From: Fibrella forsythiae
GTDB lineage: Bacteria > Bacteroidota > Bacteroidia > Cytophagales > Spirosomataceae
Direction of reading: 5' to 3'
Length of the DNA stretch: 64,000 nt
Assembly: GCF_017353175.1 (NCBI RefSeq)
Contig: NZ_JAFMYW010000002.1
Span: 1,054,001-1,118,000 of the forward strand
Each line of letters opens with the position of its first letter. The stretch's first letter is position 1. The position numbers and the translations under genes were made by a program. Shown here piece after piece: positions 1-8,482 of the stretch. Under the pieces are notes generated by a model. That model was not told where the DNA came from and ran no database searches. It worked only from the letters and a program-made list of their open reading frames with translations.

Positions 1-653
1 ATGTATGGACGTTTCTGGTGCCGCGTTTCCAGTTCGAGCAGGCGTGGCAGTTCTACCAGCGCAAAATCTGGGAGATCGCTTCACTGATGTTGCTGGGTAT
101 GGCCCTGTTTCGGTGGGGCGTTTTTTCGAATCGGCTCTCAACCGGTCAGTATGCCATGATGGCGATAGCGGGACTGGCCGTTAGTCAGACGGTGGCGTGG
201 CTTTCGCTGCCTTCCTACGAGGCGGCCATGGTTGACTACTCGAAACTGATCAGTTCAGGTACGTTGCCCCTATCTGATCTACTGACGCCCGTTGAGCGAG
301 CGGCGGCAGCCATTGGGCTGGTGGGGCTGCTGATGGCGATCTGCCAGACCGGCCGGGCTGGCATGCTGAGCCGGGCGCTGGGGGCCGTTGGCCAGATGCC
401 ACTGACCAACTTCCTGTTGCAGGCGGCCCTGCTCACCTTCTTTTTCTACGGCTACGGCATGAGCTATTTCGGGAGCCTGCGCCTGCATTACCTCTATGTG
501 TTGGTTGCTGAGATCTGGCTGTTGCAACTGGTTGCCAGCACGCTCTGGGTACGTCGCTTCGAGACTGGCCCGGCTGAATGGCTCTGGCAATCGCTGACAT
601 TGGCCCAAAAACAGCCACTGCGCCCGGTTTCACCTACACCTGTTCTATCCTAA
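1..653 (+). CDS. DUF418 (YeiB-like) membrane protein, 3' part only
   Basis: The reading frame is open to the left edge, so the true start lies outside the window; the GTG at 18 is only the first in-frame start-like codon. About 216 residues are visible, with several hydrophobic segments. They match the C-terminal DUF418 region of the next gene: both have the pattern LGMAL..GxFSN.LS near the start and end with a (F/P)xEWLWxSLT motif. DUF418 proteins are integral membrane proteins, sometimes linked to transport, with no settled biochemical role. The stop is 14 bp before the next ATG, so the two genes probably form an operon of tandem duplicates. Confidence 0.8.
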   Translation, partial: VWTFLVPRFQFEQAWQFYQRKIWEIASLMLLGMALFRWGVFSNRLSTGQYAMMAIAGLAVSQTVAWLSLPSYEAAMVDYSKLISSGTLPLSDLLTPVERAAAAIGLVGLLMAICQTGRAGMLSRALGAVGQMPLTNFLLQAALLTFFFYGYGMSYFGSLRLHYLYVLVAEIWLLQLVASTLWVRRFETGPAEWLWQSLTLAQKQPLRPVSPTPVLS

Positions 654-667
654 ATCGACCGTTCAGC

Positions 668-2068
668 ATGAACACTTTGCTACCAACGTACCCAGCCGAT
701 GATACAGCCATCGATTTAACAGTTGTACCGGCTACCGAAACGAATCATGCTCCCCGCCCGGTGGAGGCAGTTGAACGCATTCAAACCGTCGATCTGGTGC
801 GGGGAATGGCCTTATTGGGCATTCTAATGATGAACATTCCTCTGTTTGGCTATCTGGAATCGGGTATGGCGGCGGTGGTAAAAGACCCCGGCAGCCGCGA
901 TTATTTCGCCTTTGCGGCTGTGGGCACGGCGTTTGAAGGAACAATGCGGGCTCTTTTTTCGATGCTCTTCGGCGCAGGCATGGTGCTGTTTGCGACAAAC
1001 AAGCCGGAATCGATCGACGGGCCGTCGGTAGCTGAATACTATTACCGTCGACTGGTCTTATTGGTATTGTTCGGTATGCTCGACGCCTACATTCTCCACT
1101 GGCGGGGCGATATCCTGTTTATGTACGGCCTGATGGGGATGTTGCTTTATCCGTTCAGGAAGCTCAAGGCTAACTGGTTGTTGGGTGTCGCGTTTGCCTG
1201 TCTGCTGATTGGGTTATATAAAAATGAGGGGTGGCAAAGCAACATGCGCGAAGCCCGAGCCGGCTATCTGCAGGCTGTGAAGTTGGAGAAGTCGGGTAAA
1301 AAACCATCTGAAAAGCAACTGGAGCAGAAGGCGAACTGGGAACGAATCGAAGGCCGCACGAAGCCCGATCCGAAGGCCGATGCCAAAGCACTGAAAGAAA
1401 TGCGCGGCAACTACGCATCGGTTTTCAGGCATATACTACCCGAGAATGCGGGTAGCGAGGTCTGGTACGTGTATCATGGCGCCTGGGATATGCTGGTGAT
1501 GATGTTCCTGGGAATGGCTTTGCTTCAACTCGGTTTTTTCAGCAACAAACTGTCGTCTAATACCTACAAGACAATCGTGTTGATCGGATACGGAATCGGC
1601 TTACCCATTAGCTGGTTTTATGTACAGCACACGGCCCAGATGTACCTGAACCCCGGCCTGGCGGTCGATACGTACCGGATATCGCCCAACGCGCTCTATG
1701 ATCTGCGTCGTGGCCTACTGGCGCTGGGGCACGCCAGCCTGCTCATGCTGGTGTACCGGTCGCAACTGGTGCCATGGCTTATGCGTGCGCTGACGGCGGT
1801 GGGGCAAATGGCGTTTACTAATTATCTGACACACAGTATTGTATGTGCTCTGTTTTTCAACGGTTACGGGCTTGGCTACTACGGTAAACTGGCGTACTAC
1901 CAGCTCTATTATGTTGTGTTCACCGTCTGGGTTTTCCAGCTGATTATCTCGCCCATCTGGCTCCGCTATTTCCGATTTGGCCCCTTCGAATGGCTCTGGC
2001 GCAGCCTGACCTACTGGACTCCGCAACCCATGCGCCGGGCGGTAAAGCAGGAAATGGCAGTAGCGTAG
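668..2068 (+). CDS. DUF418 (YeiB-like) membrane protein
   Basis: The product has 466 residues. I start at the ATG at 668 rather than the upstream in-frame codon at 578, because 578 lies inside the previous gene and the added residues are only that gene's tail read in another frame. After a soluble N-terminal stretch of about 35 residues comes the family motif TVDLVRGMALLGILMMN, then many transmembrane helices. A charged Lys/Glu-rich loop lies at about residues 195-245, and the DUF418 domain fills the C-terminal third. It is a tandem paralogue of the gene before it. The stop codon lies inside a perfect hairpin shared with the convergent gene. The substrate is unknown. Confidence 0.85.
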   Translation: MNTLLPTYPADDTAIDLTVVPATETNHAPRPVEAVERIQTVDLVRGMALLGILMMNIPLFGYLESGMAAVVKDPGSRDYFAFAAVGTAFEGTMRALFSMLFGAGMVLFATNKPESIDGPSVAEYYYRRLVLLVLFGMLDAYILHWRGDILFMYGLMGMLLYPFRKLKANWLLGVAFACLLIGLYKNEGWQSNMREARAGYLQAVKLEKSGKKPSEKQLEQKANWERIEGRTKPDPKADAKALKEMRGNYASVFRHILPENAGSEVWYVYHGAWDMLVMMFLGMALLQLGFFSNKLSSNTYKTIVLIGYGIGLPISWFYVQHTAQMYLNPGLAVDTYRISPNALYDLRRGLLALGHASLLMLVYRSQLVPWLMRALTAVGQMAFTNYLTHSIVCALFFNGYGLGYYGKLAYYQLYYVVFTVWVFQLIISPIWLRYFRFGPFEWLWRSLTYWTPQPMRRAVKQEMAVA

Positions 2069-2094
2069 GTACGTTGCCTCAGCAACGTACCTAC
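2065..2094. terminator. perfect 13-bp hairpin between convergent genes
   Basis: The arms GTAGGTACGTTGC (2065-2077) and GCAACGTACCTAC (2082-2094) pair perfectly around the loop CTCA. Each arm contains the TAG stop codon of one flanking gene (2066-2068 on the plus strand, 2091-2093 on the minus strand) and one copy of the dispersed 9-mer AGGTACGTT. There is no T-tract. It probably acts as a two-way terminator. Confidence 0.7.
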
Positions 2095-2663
2095 TCAATA
2101 TCAATATCGTACTTTGCCAATAATCCGGCAATGCCCGACAGCGAAAATTTTGCCTTGCCTATGCGGTTCAATTCCGGGTCGAGCGAGTAATTGTAGGCAG
2201 TTCTGAAGTCAGCTTTTTCCAGGATGGTATTCTCAAAGGCGGCGCGGCGAAGATCACTCTCGTCGAAATCGGAGCCGGTGAGATCGGCCCCCATAAAGTC
2301 TACTTCATGCAGGATCGACTTTTTGAACGTCGTATTCTTGATTTTCTGCTTGTAGAATGATGACCTGCTGAGCACGCACGTATCGAAGCTGACGGCAAAC
2401 AGAAAATCGTTGCAATGCTCGAAGTGCAGCCCTTCGGCGTTGCAATTCCTGAACCGCACATCCCGAAATGCGGTTTTCATCAGCTTCACGCCAGCCAACT
2501 GACAATCAATGAATTCGCAATCGTAGAAAACGCAGTTCGATAGGTCAGATTTGGTGAAATCGCAGCTCGTAAAACGGCAAAGTTCGTATTCGCCGGTCGG
2601 CAGCTTGCTCTTTGTATAATTGATGTTGTTGAATTGTTCGTTTATGGAAAATACGTCGGCCAT
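2091..2663 (-). CDS. pentapeptide-repeat protein
   Basis: I use the second in-frame Met (MADVFSINEQ), giving 190 residues, because the 12 residues before it look like non-coding sequence. From about residue 25 to 165 the protein carries A(D/N)LXX-like five-residue repeats, for example CRFTSCDFTKSDLSNCVFYDCEF and later DFMGADLTGSDFDESDLRRAAF. Such repeats fold into a right-handed quadrilateral beta-helix, as in Qnr and McbG, which mimic DNA and shield gyrase. Many pentapeptide proteins have no known role, so a quinolone-protection function cannot be claimed. There is no signal peptide, so it is probably cytoplasmic. It is convergent with the DUF418 gene and ends in the shared hairpin. Confidence 0.85.
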   Translation of the reverse strand: MADVFSINEQFNNINYTKSKLPTGEYELCRFTSCDFTKSDLSNCVFYDCEFIDCQLAGVKLMKTAFRDVRFRNCNAEGLHFEHCNDFLFAVSFDTCVLSRSSFYKQKIKNTTFKKSILHEVDFMGADLTGSDFDESDLRRAAFENTILEKADFRTAYNYSLDPELNRIGKAKFSLSGIAGLLAKYDIDIE

Positions 2664-2959
2664 TGGTCTGAGGTAAAAGCTGGGATGTCTTGATGTCAAC
2701 TGGCAACAGCTGTGTTCCGTTCTACCGGGGAAGCATTTCAGACGTTTAATTTGCTTAATCAGACCATGCTTTACAGGCCTGTATCCAACTGATTTACAGT
2801 AGCTGAATGAACGTATAATCCTGATTTTTTGCCGTTAGAAGGCAAAAATATTGCTGTCAAACCTATTTATAAGTCCGAGATTACTTAGAAAAATTGCTTA
2901 GTTATTATCTGGTTGCGAATTTTAGGGCGATCACACGCCGTAAATAACTAGTGTAAGCT
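2664..2959. other. divergent intergenic region with a small hairpin
   Basis: This is the AT-rich gap between the divergent pentapeptide and WD40 genes and must hold both promoters. A hairpin TTTTTGCC/GGCAAAAA (2826-2833 and 2841-2848) with a 7-base loop sits about 110 bp before the WD40 start. I see no clear TAnnTTTG box. Confidence 0.4.
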
Positions 2960-4567
2960 ATGAAGTTCTATTTCTGTTGCCTATCATTACTAAGCACATT
3001 GGCAGCTCAGTCGCAAGACAAGCCAACTCATACGATAGCAGGGCTGATGGGAAGTAAAGCCTCTTTTTTGTCAAATCAGCACCTTTTTTACGTTGACAGC
3101 CGAGGTAATGGCATCAGCTATGACTTAAAAACAAAACAGGCTATCCAGGTGATTAGCGCTGGTCAGCTTTCAATTGGTAACAGACAAATTATTGCCAGTC
3201 CAGACGGCAGAAAGTTACTTGTTCATAAGCAAGAGGAGCCACAACTCATTGACCTCGATACCAAAACCATAGTAAGGACCTACCGGCATAATAGCCGCAG
3301 TGCGTCTGTTCTTGCCTTTAGCCATAGTGGAAACTATGTAGCAGCAGGTTTTTATAATGGTATGGTTTACGTTTGGCAAACAGATTCAGATGCACCTCTT
3401 ACCCGGTGGGATGCTCATCCTAAAGCTGTAAGCGCACTTGTGTTTAGTCATGATGATGCTTTGATGGTGACGGGTAGCAATAGCAAACGCATCTGCATCA
3501 GAGAAGGTATAGATGGCCAAATTCAGACTGAATTGTCTGCTGGTGGCGAGGTCGATAAATTGTCTATATGTCGAGATAATACTCACTTGCTCAGCGTTGT
3601 AAGTGAACCTTTTGGAAGTCAGTGGACATCGCTATGGAATATAAAAACTAAAGAAGAGCTCATTAAACTTCCCGATGTGTCGATGGCCGTTTTTAGCCCG
3701 GATGGTAAACGTTTTGCAACCTATAACTGGACAACACGTGTCGTAAGCGTGTGGACCATCGCCAACCGACGCATAATCAGGGCCATTTCTGAAACTTGCG
3801 ACCATCTTTATTTCAGCCCCACGGGCGATTATTTGATTACTCAGAATGAGGCTGCTATAAAAGCATGGCCAATGGGTAAGTTGCCCGCCTCTGAGAAAGA
3901 AATAACCAGAGCCACGGCCGTCTCGTTGGCACAATGGGAAGCATTGGGAGTTACTTATCCAACTGATGCGCAGGTTCAAACGAAATTGGCTGAGATGTTG
4001 GCCATTGATAGCAGGAGCATGGAGGAATGGGCGAAATTAGCAAAGCGTATTCCTGCACAAAAAGCACTTGCTGATAAGAAAGCCTTTGATCTGGTTGGTA
4101 CCTGTAGCGTAAGAAATATTCAGTTATACCTGTCAGTTTTTCCGGCTGGGCAATATCGAAGCCTGGTGGCTGGCCGACTTAAAAAAGCAACTGCCTGTGA
4201 GGCAATGCAGGCAGCAAACCGATCTGGAGCGGCCTCATCGGGTTATAGTAGTTCGCGGACGGTTGCACCAGGTTTAGCTAATCATACTGACTGTGAGGCT
4301 TACGCCTACATCACGTTGATCAATGAGGATTCGATGGAGAAAGAATACCGACTTGAGTTCTATTATCGAAACTCTCTTCAGTCTACGCGAATTGGAAAAA
4401 GCATTGTGATTCGTAACCGAAAGGATGATAACCGTTGGGATGTACATACCGGATTCAGCGATGCTGAATCCTCTTACTCTGGTTTGGAACTGTTGATTAA
4501 AGATGCCTTTAACAAGCAGATAAAGCCCCTATCGGGATGCCGCACCTGGACGTACCTGGAGCGTTAA
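2960..4567 (+). CDS. secreted WD40 beta-propeller protein with novel C-terminal domain
   Basis: The product has 535 residues. An N-terminal signal peptide ends near AAQSQ (about residue 19). Residues 30-305 hold five to six degenerate WD40 blades, with motifs such as GNYVAAGFYNGMVYVW and DDALMVTGSNSKRICI, predicting a beta-propeller that binds other proteins. A C-terminal region of about 230 residues has an Ala/Lys-rich helical part, a Ser/Gly linker near residues 420-435 and a final globular part (CEAYAYITLIN...GCRTWTYLER) with scattered cysteines. I do not recognise this part. Codon use looks more AT-rich than in neighbouring genes, which may point to transfer. It stands alone, between a divergent gene and a hairpin. 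Confidence 0.8.
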   Translation: MKFYFCCLSLLSTLAAQSQDKPTHTIAGLMGSKASFLSNQHLFYVDSRGNGISYDLKTKQAIQVISAGQLSIGNRQIIASPDGRKLLVHKQEEPQLIDLDTKTIVRTYRHNSRSASVLAFSHSGNYVAAGFYNGMVYVWQTDSDAPLTRWDAHPKAVSALVFSHDDALMVTGSNSKRICIREGIDGQIQTELSAGGEVDKLSICRDNTHLLSVVSEPFGSQWTSLWNIKTKEELIKLPDVSMAVFSPDGKRFATYNWTTRVVSVWTIANRRIIRAISETCDHLYFSPTGDYLITQNEAAIKAWPMGKLPASEKEITRATAVSLAQWEALGVTYPTDAQVQTKLAEMLAIDSRSMEEWAKLAKRIPAQKALADKKAFDLVGTCSVRNIQLYLSVFPAGQYRSLVAGRLKKATACEAMQAANRSGAASSGYSSSRTVAPGLANHTDCEAYAYITLINEDSMEKEYRLEFYYRNSLQSTRIGKSIVIRNRKDDNRWDVHTGFSDAESSYSGLELLIKDAFNKQIKPLSGCRTWTYLER

Positions 4568-4638
4568 CGTGTTAGCCGTGATTTAGAGAAAGTGAGAGAG
4601 ATTGTGACTTGCTTTCTATAGCGACATGGTCAAAGCGC

Positions 4639-4662
4639 TCGAGTGCCTGGTTAGGCACTCGA
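4639..4662 (+). terminator. 10-bp perfect hairpin after WD40 gene
   Basis: TCGAGTGCCT and AGGCACTCGA pair perfectly around the loop GGTT, about 70 bp after the WD40 stop. There is no T-tract, so termination is inferred from position only. Confidence 0.5.
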
Positions 4663-4898
4663 ACTGAACACTAAAATTGGCTAAAGCTCCAGTTACTGTA
4701 TATAATGTGGATGCAAACCAGGCCATTTTATTTTTTAGTTGATCTGCCAATCTCCTGAATCAGGTTGCTTATGTCCGTTTCTTCTGTACCCTTGGCACAT
4801 TGATTCACGAAAAGATGCACCAGAGACTGACTCTCAGCGTTTGGCCACTATCGCTGAACCCGGCTGGCCATTTTCGCGGTTAGACGGTAAGGCGTTCG

Positions 4899-4906
4899 TA
4901 CTTTTG
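4899..4906 (+). promoter_or_regulatory. candidate -7 box TACTTTTG
   Basis: It matches the Bacteroidota -7 consensus TAnnTTTG exactly and lies 22 bp before the desulfurase ATG. No TTG is present at the usual -33 position, so it is only a candidate. Confidence 0.35.
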
Positions 4907-4928
4907 CCCAACGATTCTCATACAACCT

Positions 4929-6080
4929 ATGCAACGCGTTTATTTCGATAATGCCGCCACTACCCGGCTCGATCCTGCTGTGCTGGAGGCCATGCTGCCC
5001 CTGATGCAGGATAATTTTGGTAACCCTTCATCTATTCACGGCCACGGCCGCGTGGTGCGATCGGCGGTTGAAAAGGCGCGCAAAACCGTAGCCTCTCTCC
5101 TGAACGCAGCCCCTGCCGAAATCTTCTTTACCTCGGGCGGAACGGAAGCTGACAATACGGCTATTCAGGGGAGCATCGATACCTACGGCATCACCCACGC
5201 CATCACCTCACCGCTGGAACACCACGCGGTGTTGCACACGCTGGAATACCTGGCCAAAACGGGGAAGATCAAACTCAGCATGCTGCGGGTAGACGAACGC
5301 GGCCGCCTGGATTATGAGCAGCTGGGTACGTTGCTCAACGCAAATCCGAACTCGCTGGTATCGCTGATGCATGGTAATAATGAAATCGGTAATCTGCTGG
5401 ATATGAATCTGGTAGGTGAGCTATGCCGGGAGTATGGAGCTGTCTGGCATTCAGATACCGTGCAAACCATGGGGCATTACCGGCACGACGTTCAAGCGCT
5501 GAAAGTTGATTTCCTGGTGGGGGCTGCCCATAAATTCCACGGACCCAAGGGAGTCGGCTTCCTGTATGCCCGCCCAACTGACCGCCCCGCCATTCATCCG
5601 TTTATTCACGGTGGTTCGCAGGAACGCAACCGGCGTGGTGGGACCGAAAACGTGTATGGCATTGTAGGGCTGGCCAAAGCCCTGGAAATTGCTTACGCTG
5701 AGATGGCCGAGCACCGGCAACATATCGAATTCCTGAAACAGCGGATGATCAAGCAGCTTCAGGCCGCTATTGGCGATGTGCGTTTCAACGGTGAATCGGC
5801 TGATCTGGATAAGAGCCTGTATACGGTCTTGAGCGTGAGCCTGCCCGCAACCGACATGAGCGACATGCTGCTGTTTAACCTCGATATTGCCGGTATTTCG
5901 GTGTCGGGCGGGTCGGCCTGCTCGAGCGGGTCAGATGTGGGTTCGCATGTGCTGGGTGCACTGCCAGGCCTGAATCCTGACCGGGGAAATATTCGCTTCT
6001 CGTTTGGCAAGTACAATACCGCCGACGAAGTTGATTTCGCTGTGTCGAAAGTAGCCGAGATGTACGCTATGAACGTTTAA
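4929..6080 (+). CDS. cysteine desulfurase (NifS/IscS-like)
   Basis: This 383-residue PLP enzyme removes sulfur from cysteine for Fe-S cluster or tRNA thiolation pathways. The N-terminus YFDNAATT and the motif GNPSSIHGHG are typical. The pattern TSGGTEADN contacts the cofactor, and the PLP lysine lies in GAAHKFHGPKGVGFLY (about residue 203). The persulfide-carrying cysteine is in SGGSACSSGS (about residue 327), in a longer IscS/NifS-type active-site loop. The length is normal for the group. No isc or suf genes are nearby, so it may be a housekeeping IscS or a tRNA-thiolation enzyme; I do not assign a symbol. It is followed by a strong hairpin. Confidence 0.93.
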   Translation: MQRVYFDNAATTRLDPAVLEAMLPLMQDNFGNPSSIHGHGRVVRSAVEKARKTVASLLNAAPAEIFFTSGGTEADNTAIQGSIDTYGITHAITSPLEHHAVLHTLEYLAKTGKIKLSMLRVDERGRLDYEQLGTLLNANPNSLVSLMHGNNEIGNLLDMNLVGELCREYGAVWHSDTVQTMGHYRHDVQALKVDFLVGAAHKFHGPKGVGFLYARPTDRPAIHPFIHGGSQERNRRGGTENVYGIVGLAKALEIAYAEMAEHRQHIEFLKQRMIKQLQAAIGDVRFNGESADLDKSLYTVLSVSLPATDMSDMLLFNLDIAGISVSGGSACSSGSDVGSHVLGALPGLNPDRGNIRFSFGKYNTADEVDFAVSKVAEMYAMNV

Positions 6081-6086
6081 ACGAAC

Positions 6087-6134
6087 GAGGGGGCCTTGCC
6101 AAACAACCAAAACGGTGTGCGGCAAGGCCCCCTC
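6087..6134. terminator. 14-bp perfect GC-rich hairpin between convergent genes
   Basis: GAGGGGGCCTTGCC (6087-6100) pairs perfectly with 6121-6134 around a 20-base loop. It lies between the desulfurase stop and the stop of the convergent DoxX-like gene and probably serves both. Confidence 0.75.
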
Positions 6135-6149
6135 CCTATATAACACTAG

Positions 6150-6647
6150 CTAGCTTTTAACCCAGGTGCCTTTTGATGGTAACGCTAGTTTGGCAGCCCG
6201 CCAGTTCAGAGCAATAAAAATGCCGGCTGCCACCAGAATCACCTCCGTAAGAACATACTGGACTATCAGCGTTTTGGTGTAAAACAGAGACAAAAGCAGC
6301 TCATTCGAGAAAAAGATAAACGGCACCAACGCACCGACCAGCTGAACAGCGAGCAGCCATACGCCAAACCGCAATGAGCGGCTATTCAGAAAACATAGCC
6401 CGGTAATGCACTCAAGCAATGCAACAATGTTGGTTGCAGAATCGCCCGATACCAATCCGCCAGTCAGCAAATTGGCGGTGAGATCTTCAACAGGGGTGCT
6501 GCCGAAAACAAACTTTATCAGTCCGAATTCCAGAAAAACGACACCGGTGAACAGGCGCAAAAGGGTGCTGCTGTGATCGACCAGCCATCGGTTGAACGTT
6601 AGGTCGAACTGATTGAAACGGGCGAAAAACGTATTTAGAGCCTTCAT
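6150..6647 (-). CDS. DoxX-like/DUF417-type small membrane protein
   Basis: The product has 165 residues and four predicted transmembrane helices. The first helical region carries LLRLFTGVVFLEFGLIKF, the pattern seen at the start of DoxX and YkgB-type proteins. The fourth helix is near ILVAAGIFIALNW. These proteins often accompany redox-stress genes in Bacteroidota. The next genes upstream on this side are an FMN reductase and an SDR, which fits such a group. A HxlR-like dyad lies just before the start (6674-6692). The exact function is unknown, and the choice between DoxX and DUF417 needs a profile search. Confidence 0.65.
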   Translation of the reverse strand: MKALNTFFARFNQFDLTFNRWLVDHSSTLLRLFTGVVFLEFGLIKFVFGSTPVEDLTANLLTGGLVSGDSATNIVALLECITGLCFLNSRSLRFGVWLLAVQLVGALVPFIFFSNELLLSLFYTKTLIVQYVLTEVILVAAGIFIALNWRAAKLALPSKGTWVKS

Positions 6648-6673
6648 ATTATCAAACTACGGTGTACTGCACT

Positions 6674-6692
6674 ATACCTACGCAGTAAGTAT
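6674..6692. promoter_or_regulatory. candidate HxlR-type operator
   Basis: ATACCTACGCAGTAAGTAT reads as ATAC-n-TAC-nnn-GTA-n-GTAT, a two-part dyad centred about 36 bp before the DoxX-like ATG. HxlR/YodB regulators bind sites built on TAC/GTA halves. No HxlR gene is visible in the window. Confidence 0.4.
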
Positions 6693-6822
6693 TATAAAAG
6701 ATTTACCGTTTGATCAGTTCCACATACTAAACAGGGTCAATTTGTTGTTGTAGCAACCAGCGCGCTACCGGGCTCTATTCCTGAACACGTACCCGGGCTA
6801 GTTACCAATGTCTGGAACGTAC

Positions 6823-7416
6823 CTAAACGTCGACAGTGACACCATGCCACCGTTGGGCAACGGTGAGCGTGTAATCGATAAAAGCGCGGGCGGTGCGGTC
6901 GTACACTTCGTGACCAATAAACTGGCCATCAGCATCCAGATTTTTATCTGTTTCATGCGATTCGTACAGCTTTGGCGAAATGATCGAGAAATTATTGGTA
7001 AAGCTGATGACCTTGTTCAGCACCGTTGTCATATCGAGTGCAGGCTGACGACCGCCACGACCGTTTGACGTACCGATCATCGCAAACACCTTGTTCTCGA
7101 ATAGCTGCTTGAAAGCTGGTCCACCGAGTGAATTGAAGGCATTGATAATTTGTGGCGTGGCGGTCCAGTTGTATTCAGGTGAGGCGAAGAAGACCAGATC
7201 AGCTTCACCCCAGGCTGTAATGAACGCCTGCTGAAACGACGTCAATGCATCGGGCTTTATCCAGGCCGTACCAACAAAAGGGAGGTCATAATCCACAAAA
7301 TCGATAACGGTTACCTCGTGCTGGCCACTTTCCAGCAAGATGTTCTGGGCAAATTTGCAGAACCGAAGGGTATTGCTGTTAGCACGGGGAGAGGTAGAAA
7401 TAATAGCAATTCTCAT
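6823..7416 (-). CDS. NAD(P)H-dependent FMN reductase (flavodoxin-like fold)
   Basis: The product has 197 residues, starting at MRIAIISTSPRANSNT. The 20 residues of open frame before this are not family-like and are left out. STSPRANSNT is the FMN phosphate-binding loop, and ASPEYNWTATPQIINAFNSLG is the second flavin-contact motif of the NADPH-dependent FMN reductase family. It transfers hydride from NAD(P)H to flavins or quinone-like substrates in the cytoplasm. The C-terminal part (about residues 155-197) is longer than in the smallest members. It is divergent from the SDR gene, so the shared 108-bp gap holds both promoters. Its stop codon overlaps one copy of the AACGTACCT motif at 6816-6824. 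Confidence 0.85.
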   Translation of the reverse strand: MRIAIISTSPRANSNTLRFCKFAQNILLESGQHEVTVIDFVDYDLPFVGTAWIKPDALTSFQQAFITAWGEADLVFFASPEYNWTATPQIINAFNSLGGPAFKQLFENKVFAMIGTSNGRGGRQPALDMTTVLNKVISFTNNFSIISPKLYESHETDKNLDADGQFIGHEVYDRTARAFIDYTLTVAQRWHGVTVDV

Positions 7417-7524
7417 AGTAAACGTAGTGTTCGGGGCATCCGGGAAAAGCCCGGAGCTGTCGGTAAAGAAAACCACACCGTCAGACAGATAGTTTACGTA
7501 CGGTAAGTCAATCCAACATAGACC

Positions 7525-8367
7525 ATGACAGCATCACGAATCTGCGTTATTACTGGGGCGAACTCAGGTATTGGTAAAATCACAGCGCAGGAACTGGCCC
7601 GCAAAGGCTTCGGTATTGTTATGCTCTGCCGCAACCTCGATAAAGCCCGCCCTGTGCAGCAGCAAATTCAGGCCGCAAACCCGACCGTCATCATTGACCT
7701 GATCCAGTGCGATGTGGCCAGTATGGCCTCTGTCCGCGCGGCGGCCAAACAGATACAGGATCGGTATGACCACATCGACGTGCTGATCAACAATGCCGGT
7801 TTATACATTGATAAAGAGCAGTATTCGCCCGATGGATATGAACTGACTTTTGCCACCAATCACCTCGGCGCTTTTCTACTGACAAACCTGCTGCTCGGCC
7901 TGCTCCGCAAAGGACAGGATGCCCGCGTGGTAACGGTATCGTCGGAGGCACATCGACTGGCAGGTACGTTCCGGATCGATGAACTGGCCCGGCCAAAATC
8001 TTATGGTGCTATGAAGGCCTATGGGAAATCTAAACTGTGTAATATATTGTTTGCCAACGAATTAGCTAACCGACTAATGGATGATGGCATTACCTCGAAC
8101 AGTTTACATCCCGGAACCGTAAGTACTAATTTCGCGGCCGATTCGGGCGCCGTTTTCGGCGCTATACTCAGTCTGGCCCGGCCGTTCCTGAAAACGCCGG
8201 AACAGGGCGCAGCTACCAGTATTTTTCTGGCTGCTTCGCCGCAGGTTAACCACGTTACAGGACTGTATTTCGACGATAGCAAGCCGAAAACGCCAACCAA
8301 AGACGCGCAGAACAACTTCTACGCCAAACGCCTGTGGGACATGAGTACCGAATTGGCAGGCCTATAA
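7525..8367 (+). CDS. short-chain dehydrogenase/reductase (retinol-dehydrogenase-like)
   Basis: This is a 280-residue Rossmann oxidoreductase. TGANSGIG near the N-terminus binds the dinucleotide, VLINNAG marks beta-strand 4, and the catalytic Tyr and Lys are in AYGKSKL (about residues 164-168) with a serine in VSSEAH. An arginine in MLCRNLDKA, after the second strand, favours NADP(H). The shape is that of retinol dehydrogenase/WWOX-like SDRs; the substrate cannot be read from sequence. It is divergent from the FMN reductase. A weak TTAC-N5-GTAA dyad lies at 7494-7506, just before the start. Confidence 0.88.
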   Translation: MTASRICVITGANSGIGKITAQELARKGFGIVMLCRNLDKARPVQQQIQAANPTVIIDLIQCDVASMASVRAAAKQIQDRYDHIDVLINNAGLYIDKEQYSPDGYELTFATNHLGAFLLTNLLLGLLRKGQDARVVTVSSEAHRLAGTFRIDELARPKSYGAMKAYGKSKLCNILFANELANRLMDDGITSNSLHPGTVSTNFAADSGAVFGAILSLARPFLKTPEQGAATSIFLAASPQVNHVTGLYFDDSKPKTPTKDAQNNFYAKRLWDMSTELAGL

Positions 8368-8482
8368 TAGACGTGTAAAGGTGGACGGTGACCGGGCCAA
8401 CAGCTTGTATTAAAAATGAGCGAACAGATGAGTAGGATGCCGAAAAATGTGTAGGTTAACTTTCCTTTCAACCACCAGAAAA

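Larger units (their letters stand above)
4568..4928 (+). other. 361-bp intergenic region
   Basis: It holds a hairpin after the WD40 gene (4639-4662) and a candidate promoter box just before the cysteine desulfurase (4899-4906). A 70-codon open frame at 4739-4951 overlaps the desulfurase start and has no protein-like pattern, so I do not call it. Confidence 0.5.

Noticed and set aside
2091-2663. Quinolone resistance (Qnr) for the pentapeptide protein
   Set aside because: The repeats are real, but pentapeptide proteins have many roles and I see no Qnr-specific feature.
4739-4951. 70-codon frame before the cysteine desulfurase
   Set aside because: It overlaps the desulfurase start and a likely promoter, and its sequence has no fold-like pattern.
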